Of a stretch of DNA of 9,574 bases, positions 6,573 through 9,574 are shown one piece after another. Both the position numbers and the translations under genes were made by a program. This DNA comes from Dehalococcoidia bacterium (lineage in GTDB: Bacteria > Chloroflexota > Dehalococcoidia > Lucifugimonadales > UBA3495): the NCBI GenBank assembly GCA_022823105.1, contig JAJDXU010000182.1, forward strand, positions 1-9,574, written 5' to 3'. Numbering within the stretch: position 1 is the stretch's first letter; every line of letters starts with the position of its first letter. Under the pieces are notes generated by a model that was not told the DNA's origin, did not search any database, and saw only the letters and a program-made list of their open reading frames with translations.

Positions 6573-6577
6573 AGGAG
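6573..6577 (+). promoter_or_regulatory. Ribosome binding site of the small gene
   Basis: AGGAG lies 6 bases before the ATG at 6584, close to ideal spacing. It is one of the best ribosome sites in the window and supports the gene being real. Confidence 0.6.
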
Positions 6578-6583
6578 CAGCGC

Positions 6584-6979
6584 ATGCCGATAGTACAGAA
6601 CAACATCAACCGTGTTAACCGGATGATCGAAAACATCCTGGATCAGCCCATAGTGATCCGCGTAATGTCCCCGATGCAGCCAATCGCCAACACGCTGACC
6701 ACCCGCTATTTGGACTACGCGATGCCGAGAGAGGATAGCGCAATTGTCGCTAGGCCCGTTTCATACTCGGTGGTGAATGCCGACGGTGACGTATCATGGA
6801 CGGGCGATACCAATCTGCTGGCGAACCGACCCGATTTGCGCCGGAGCAGTGATTCGGTGCGTCCGGTTCCACGCCGCCCGGTTGCGTACTCAGTCGTAGA
6901 CGCGAACGGAAACCTCGTGTGGGAAGGCGACACCGATCTGTTACCCGCCCACCTGCAACAACGACGAAACCGGTCGTAA
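6584..6979 (+). CDS. Unrecognised 131-residue protein with a duplicated YSVV...W.GDT.LL motif
   Basis: I do not recognise this protein. Residues 57-79 and 98-120 are copies of one unit, identical at 15 of 23 positions and offset by 41 residues; the core pattern is YSVVxAxGxxxWxGDTxLL. Each unit reads like a beta-hairpin with an Asn/Asp-Gly turn. The N-terminal 45 residues (NRMIENILDQPIVIRV...) look helical then extended and are not repeated. There is no signal peptide or membrane helix. The C-terminus is basic (QQRRNRS). The gene has its own promoter, inverted-repeat operator, good ribosome site and a strong terminator, so it is very likely an expressed single-gene unit. Separation from the his operon by a likely terminator argues against a direct role in histidine synthesis. 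Function cannot be assigned. Confidence 0.8.
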   Translation: MPIVQNNINRVNRMIENILDQPIVIRVMSPMQPIANTLTTRYLDYAMPREDSAIVARPVSYSVVNADGDVSWTGDTNLLANRPDLRRSSDSVRPVPRRPVAYSVVDANGNLVWEGDTDLLPAHLQQRRNRS

Positions 6980-6982
6980 TGA

Positions 6983-7012
6983 AAACCCCTCCGGTGCAAC
7001 CAGGAGGGGTTT
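6983..7012. terminator. Bidirectional terminator between convergent genes
   Basis: AAACCCCTCC (6983-6992) pairs perfectly with GGAGGGGTTT (7003-7012) around a 10-base loop, in which GGT/ACC can add pairs. It lies 3 bases after the small gene's stop and 23 bases from the stop of the opposing crotonase gene. The A and T flanks provide a short U-run in both directions, slightly longer for minus-strand transcription. Confidence 0.85.
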
Positions 7013-7035
7013 GCCATTCTAAGGTCGCTTGAACC

Positions 7036-7896
7036 CTATCCGCTCCGGACCGGCCGGCCGCGACGCGCCAAAAAGTCCGGGAAAGCTTCCTCCGCCAAAG
7101 TGCCGCGCAGGACGTTAGTGGTGAAATCTCTTTCGTTGGCCCACTGCTGCTCCAGCGAGCCGCCCATGTGCTGCAACAACAGGCGCTTGATGCCTATCAC
7201 CGACGGCACGTCGTTGGTGGCGATCTCAGTCGCGACCTCCATGGTCTTTTGCTTTAACCGATAAGTTGGAACCAGGTGATTCAACAGCCCGATGCGGTAG
7301 GCCTCTTCGGCCTCCACGATGCGGGCTGTGAACAGCAGCTCCTTGGCTTGGGGCCAACCCACCTGGTTTACCAGAGTCCACGTGGAGTTTATCCGGCCGT
7401 AAGCCGCCGCGAGGAACCGGAAGCGCGCGGCGTCCGAACCGATGCGAATATCCAGGGAGGATGACAGCACCGCGCCGCCGCCGTAGGCCAGGCCATTAAT
7501 CATTCCGATGACCGGTTTGTCCGAGGCGCTAACCTCGTAGCTGCCCCGCTGGCGTTTTGCGGATTGGGCGTCCATGTCACTGCGCGTCAACGTTCCTGCA
7601 TTCAACGCCGCTTGATCTTCGCGCTGTTGGTGGATGTCTCCACCGGAGGTGAACGCAGGCACGCGAGGGTGGGTATCCGCCCCGGTGATCACGATGCAGC
7701 CGATGTCATCGTCCTGGTTGGCTTCGCGAACGGCGTCGTGTAACTCCTCGGTGAGTTGACGGTTCATCGCGTTCAGGACTTCGGGGCGGTTCATCGTCAG
7801 GAACGCCACATGCCCTACCTTCTCCCGCCGTCGTTCCCCGCTGCCTTCGAACCGGGACACTCGTTCCTTATCGTACAGAATGTACTGGTAGTCCAT
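7036..7896 (-). CDS. Crotonase-fold (enoyl-CoA hydratase/isomerase family) protein lacking the hydratase glutamates
   Basis: The 286-residue product has the crotonase fold: AFLTMNRPEVLNAMN (31-45), the first oxyanion-hole segment AFTSGGDI (81-88), the second NGLAYGGGAV (134-143), SLDIRIGSDAARF (147-159) and AEEAYRIGLLNHLV (196-209). Such proteins act on acyl-CoA thioesters in the cytoplasm. Aligned by eye to rat mitochondrial enoyl-CoA hydratase, both catalytic glutamates are replaced: E144 by V143 and E164 by A163. Ordinary hydration is therefore unlikely; isomerase, decarboxylase, hydrolase or another crotonase chemistry is possible. An insertion rich in charged residues (89-120) follows the first oxyanion segment. 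I chose the ATG at 7896, with AGGAG at 7912-7908, over the ATG at 7935 because the latter overlaps the -10 box. It converges on the small repeat-motif gene. Confidence 0.85.
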   Translation of the reverse strand: MDYQYILYDKERVSRFEGSGERRREKVGHVAFLTMNRPEVLNAMNRQLTEELHDAVREANQDDDIGCIVITGADTHPRVPAFTSGGDIHQQREDQAALNAGTLTRSDMDAQSAKRQRGSYEVSASDKPVIGMINGLAYGGGAVLSSSLDIRIGSDAARFRFLAAAYGRINSTWTLVNQVGWPQAKELLFTARIVEAEEAYRIGLLNHLVPTYRLKQKTMEVATEIATNDVPSVIGIKRLLLQHMGGSLEQQWANERDFTTNVLRGTLAEEAFPDFLARRGRPVRSG

Positions 7897-7933
7897 GGAA
7901 ATTTCCGCTCCTGTTGATTGCCGAATTACCCGC

Positions 7934-7963
7934 ATTGTATTGGTAGCGCACTGCCATCGTCAA
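7934..7963 (-). promoter_or_regulatory. Strong sigma70-type promoter of the crotonase gene
   Basis: On the minus strand, TTGACG (7963-7958), an 18-base spacer and TACAAT (7939-7934) give five of six matches in each hexamer. Transcription should start near 7927, leaving a leader of about 31 bases that contains the AGGAG at 7912-7908 before the ATG at 7896. Confidence 0.75.
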
Positions 7964-8180
7964 ACGCGGGCGCGCCCACTGCTCTACCCGCCGGGAAAGG
8001 GGGAACAGCGCCAGGCGCGGGTCAATTCGGATCCTTTCGCCCGCTCACTCGTACCCCTTTGCGCAACCCTCCACTGCGACCGCCCCCGCCGCCTCAATTC
8101 AGGTAGCACAGTCATTCCGTTCGGTGCCAAAACGCCCAAATTTTTGTGATTCACCCGCTTTTTGTGGCTAAAAGACCTGC

Positions 8181-8460
8181 CATCGCCCCCCATCATCACC
8201 CAAATTCCCCCAAAAACCCCCCAGTTCAGGCCCCCCGCCCGGCGACATTTCCGCCTTGCTCTAACCCTTCCTCCATCCGTACCATGTTACCGAACGCCCC
8301 AATTCCGACCCGCCACCCAGACCCGCGAGGGCCGACCCAATCCCCATGTCCCAACACCGCGAAACCCTCTCATTGGCCCGCCAAAACCACCAATATCGAC
8401 CCCAAACCCGCCATCGCCGCTTCCATTTGCCCCCACAATCCACCTCAACGCCCTACTCAA
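8181..8460. other. Strongly strand-asymmetric C-rich tract
   Basis: By hand count this 280-base stretch has about 137 C and 35 G on the + strand, a skew far beyond the neighbouring genes. It contains many short C-runs interrupted by A-rich pieces rather than exact tandem repeats. It is not coding in any frame I can support. It may be a structured non-coding or untranslated region, or a neutral sequence shaped by strand-biased mutation. Confidence 0.7.
8186..8222 (-). other. Canonical G-quadruplex motif on the minus strand (i-motif on +)
   Basis: The + strand has C-runs at 8186-8191 (6), 8199-8201 (3), 8207-8211 (5) and 8217-8222 (6), separated by 7, 5 and 5 bases. On the minus strand this fits the G3+N1-7 rule for an intramolecular quadruplex. 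Further runs at 8231-8236 and 8238-8240 could extend or replace tracts. Confidence 0.65.
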
Positions 8461-8483
8461 ACGAACGGAATTGAGAGGAAATA

Positions 8484-8510
8484 AACGGGAAATCGACCTT
8501 TCCGTTCTTT
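8484..8510 (+). other. Hairpin with short T-run in the intergenic region
   Basis: AACGG(G)AAA (8484-8492, one bulged G) pairs with TTTCCGTT (8499-8506) around a 6-base loop, followed by CTTT. It could be a weak terminator. The same right arm also pairs perfectly, as TTCCGTTC (8500-8507), with GAACGGAA at 8463-8470, so two folds compete. Confidence 0.35.
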
Positions 8511-8555
8511 CACCACGTAATTACACCGCGGGTACGCGTGAGCTTTCACCCGTGA

Positions 8556-8584
8556 TTGACACGAGGTGCGGCAGGGCCGATGAT
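8556..8584 (+). promoter_or_regulatory. Probable promoter of the NfeD/ClpP-type protease gene
   Basis: A perfect -35 TTGACA (8556-8561), a 17-base spacer and GATGAT (8579-8584, four of six) form a plausible sigma70-type promoter. Transcription would start near 8591, giving a leader of about 12 bases that begins with a weak ribosome site, GGGTGAG (8591-8597). A 7-base inverted repeat, TCACCCG (8546-8552) and CGGGTGA (8590-8596), brackets the promoter. Confidence 0.5.
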
Positions 8585-8602
8585 GAAATCGGGTGAGTGT
8601 CG

Positions 8603-9574
8603 ATGCGATCAGCCAAACACAGATTGCCGGTCCTGGTGTTTTGTCTGGCTCTCATAGGAGCCGGCATGGCGTTGGCGCTGTTTGATCTCAGTCCCGCCAA
8701 TGCCCAGTCGCGCTCTGTCCTGCGGCTCGAGGTGGAGGACACGATCAATCCAGTCAAATCCCGCGTGATAGCCCGCGCCGTGGCGACCGCCGAGGAATCG
8801 AACGCCGAGCTACTGGTCATCGAACTCGACACTCCTGGCGGTCTGTACGACAGTACGCGCGAAATTGTGGAAGCGCTGCTGAGCTCGGACGTTCCGGTGG
8901 CCGTTTTCGTGTTTCCCCGAGGCGCCCAGGCCGGTTCCGCTGGGACGTTCATCACTGCGGCCGCCCACGTCGCCGCCATGGCTCCCGGCTCTAACATCGG
9001 TGCGGCCACACCCGTATCCGGCAGTGGAGAGGACATTGGCGAGACCCTAGCCGACAAAGTGACGAACGACGCCGCTGCGTTGATCAGGTCCGTGGCCGAG
9101 GAAAGAGGGCGCGACGCCGATGCGTTGGAGGAAACGGTCCGCACGGCCGCGTCTTACAGCGCCAGCGAGGCTCTGGATGCGGGGATCATCGATCTGCTGG
9201 CTGACGACCTGCCTCACTTACTGGCCCAACTGGACGGGCGCAGGGTAAACACCAAGAACGGAGAGCGCACCCTGGATCTGACCGACTACGACGTTCGCGA
9301 AATCAAGATGCAATGGCGCGAGCGGTTCGTCGACTTCATCGCCAACCCGAACATCGCATTCCTTCTCATCACTCTGGGCAGCCTCGGGCTCATATTCGAG
9401 CTGATGACCCCGGGCGCCATCGGGCCGGGAATCGCTGGCATCATTTGCCTGGGGTTGGGGTTCCTGGCGCTGGGCAATCTGCCGTTCAACTGGGCCGGGA
9501 TCGCGTTCATAGTGTTGGCGGTGATTCTTGCCGTGTTGGAGATCTTTGTATCAGGTTTCGGGGCCCTCGGCATA
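8603..9574 (+). CDS. NfeD/ClpP-class membrane-bound serine protease (partial, 3' end outside window)
   Basis: The frame is open from the ATG at 8603 to the window edge (324 residues seen). Residues 1-34 form a signal sequence: basic start, hydrophobic core 9-27, and ANA before Q35. Then comes a ClpP/crotonase-fold protease domain with LLVIELDTPGGLYDSTREIV (70-89), the nucleophile region QAGSAGTFITAAA (109-121; S112) and the presumed base K152 in ADKVTND, as in the Ser-Lys dyad of archaeal 1510-N protease. ASYSASEALDAGIIDLLA (183-200) closes the domain. Hydrophobic segments at about 251-268, 272-291 and 297-317 are the NfeD membrane part; the C-terminal OB-fold domain would lie beyond the window. 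Homologues cleave stomatin-like proteins and usually neighbour a stomatin/flotillin gene, which may follow. The annotated family name is often 'nodulation protein NfeD'. Confidence 0.9.
   Translation, partial: MRSAKHRLPVLVFCLALIGAGMALALFDLSPANAQSRSVLRLEVEDTINPVKSRVIARAVATAEESNAELLVIELDTPGGLYDSTREIVEALLSSDVPVAVFVFPRGAQAGSAGTFITAAAHVAAMAPGSNIGAATPVSGSGEDIGETLADKVTNDAAALIRSVAEERGRDADALEETVRTAASYSASEALDAGIIDLLADDLPHLLAQLDGRRVNTKNGERTLDLTDYDVREIKMQWRERFVDFIANPNIAFLLITLGSLGLIFELMTPGAIGPGIAGIICLGLGFLALGNLPFNWAGIAFIVLAVILAVLEIFVSGFGALGI

Larger units (their letters stand above)
7964..8602. other. Long intergenic region without a convincing gene
   Basis: About 640 bases lie between the crotonase promoter and the NfeD/ClpP-type gene. 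Bases 7964-8180 are unremarkable apart from the 8-mer TTTTTGTG repeated at 8141-8148 and 8159-8166. Bases 8181-8460 are extremely C-rich and G-poor. Bases 8461-8602 contain alternative hairpins and a plausible promoter. Open frames crossing the C-rich part give only low-complexity Pro/Thr/Arg-rich or, on the minus strand, Trp/Gly/Arg-rich sequence with no family resemblance or good ribosome site. Confidence 0.7.

Noticed and set aside
8261..8443. Minus-strand Trp/Gly/Arg-rich 60-codon frame
   Set aside because: It is the complement of the C-rich tract. The Trp and Gly content is what G-rich codons give by chance, and there is no start signal.
8146..8596. Two + strand open frames (8146-8484, 8162-8596) in the C-rich tract
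   Set aside because: They encode Pro/Thr/Arg low-complexity sequence that follows from the base composition, have no good ribosome site, and do not resemble known proteins.
1..9574. tRNA or rRNA genes, CRISPR arrays, insertion sequences, prophage or defence genes
   Set aside because: I saw no regularly spaced repeats, terminal inverted repeats with a transposase, or conserved RNA gene sequences. The window is mainly biosynthetic and housekeeping genes.

Overview
The window looks like part of a bacterial chromosome of moderately high GC. Its main content is a compact histidine-biosynthesis operon on the + strand. The genes are tightly packed, often overlapping, use ATG and GTG starts, and sit under sigma70-like promoters whose -10 box is repeatedly TACAAT. 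The gene content (HisZ plus HisG, a zinc-dependent phospholipase C-like protein inside the operon, a crotonase, an NfeD/ClpP-type membrane protease) would fit Chloroflexota (Dehalococcoidia/SAR202-like). That placement is an inference from memory of similar gene content, not something the sequence proves.

Layout. Bases 3-53 are the last codons of a gene that reads like the C-terminus of a short-chain dehydrogenase. From 173 to 6467 runs the operon hisZ - hisG - [PF00882-like protein] - hisD - hisC - hisB, with overlaps or gaps of at most about 41 bases. It is probably driven by an extended -10 promoter only 8 bases upstream of the hisZ ATG, which would make hisZ leaderless. A weak hairpin plus T-run follows hisB. 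A separate small gene (6584-6979) has its own promoter, set inside a perfect 8+8 bp inverted repeat. It encodes an unrecognised 131-residue protein with a duplicated sequence motif, and ends at a strong hairpin (6983-7012). That hairpin probably also terminates the convergent minus-strand crotonase gene (7896-7036), which has a very good promoter. Bases 7964-8602 hold no convincing gene: the middle is an extremely C-rich, G-poor tract with a G-quadruplex motif on the minus strand, and the end carries a plausible promoter. The last gene (8603 to the window edge) encodes a secreted or membrane-anchored Ser-Lys protease of the NfeD/ClpP class, cut off by the window.

How the genes work together. 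HisG (with HisZ) commits PRPP and ATP to the pathway, HisB dehydrates imidazoleglycerol phosphate, HisC transaminates imidazole-acetol phosphate, and HisD oxidises histidinol to histidine. hisA, hisF, hisH, hisI and hisE are not in the window and must lie elsewhere if the pathway is complete. The most unusual points are a long-form HisG (with the C-terminal regulatory domain) together with a HisZ, a hydrolase-like gene locked into the his operon, the operator-like dyad and repeat protein downstream of the operon, and the strand-asymmetric intergenic tract.
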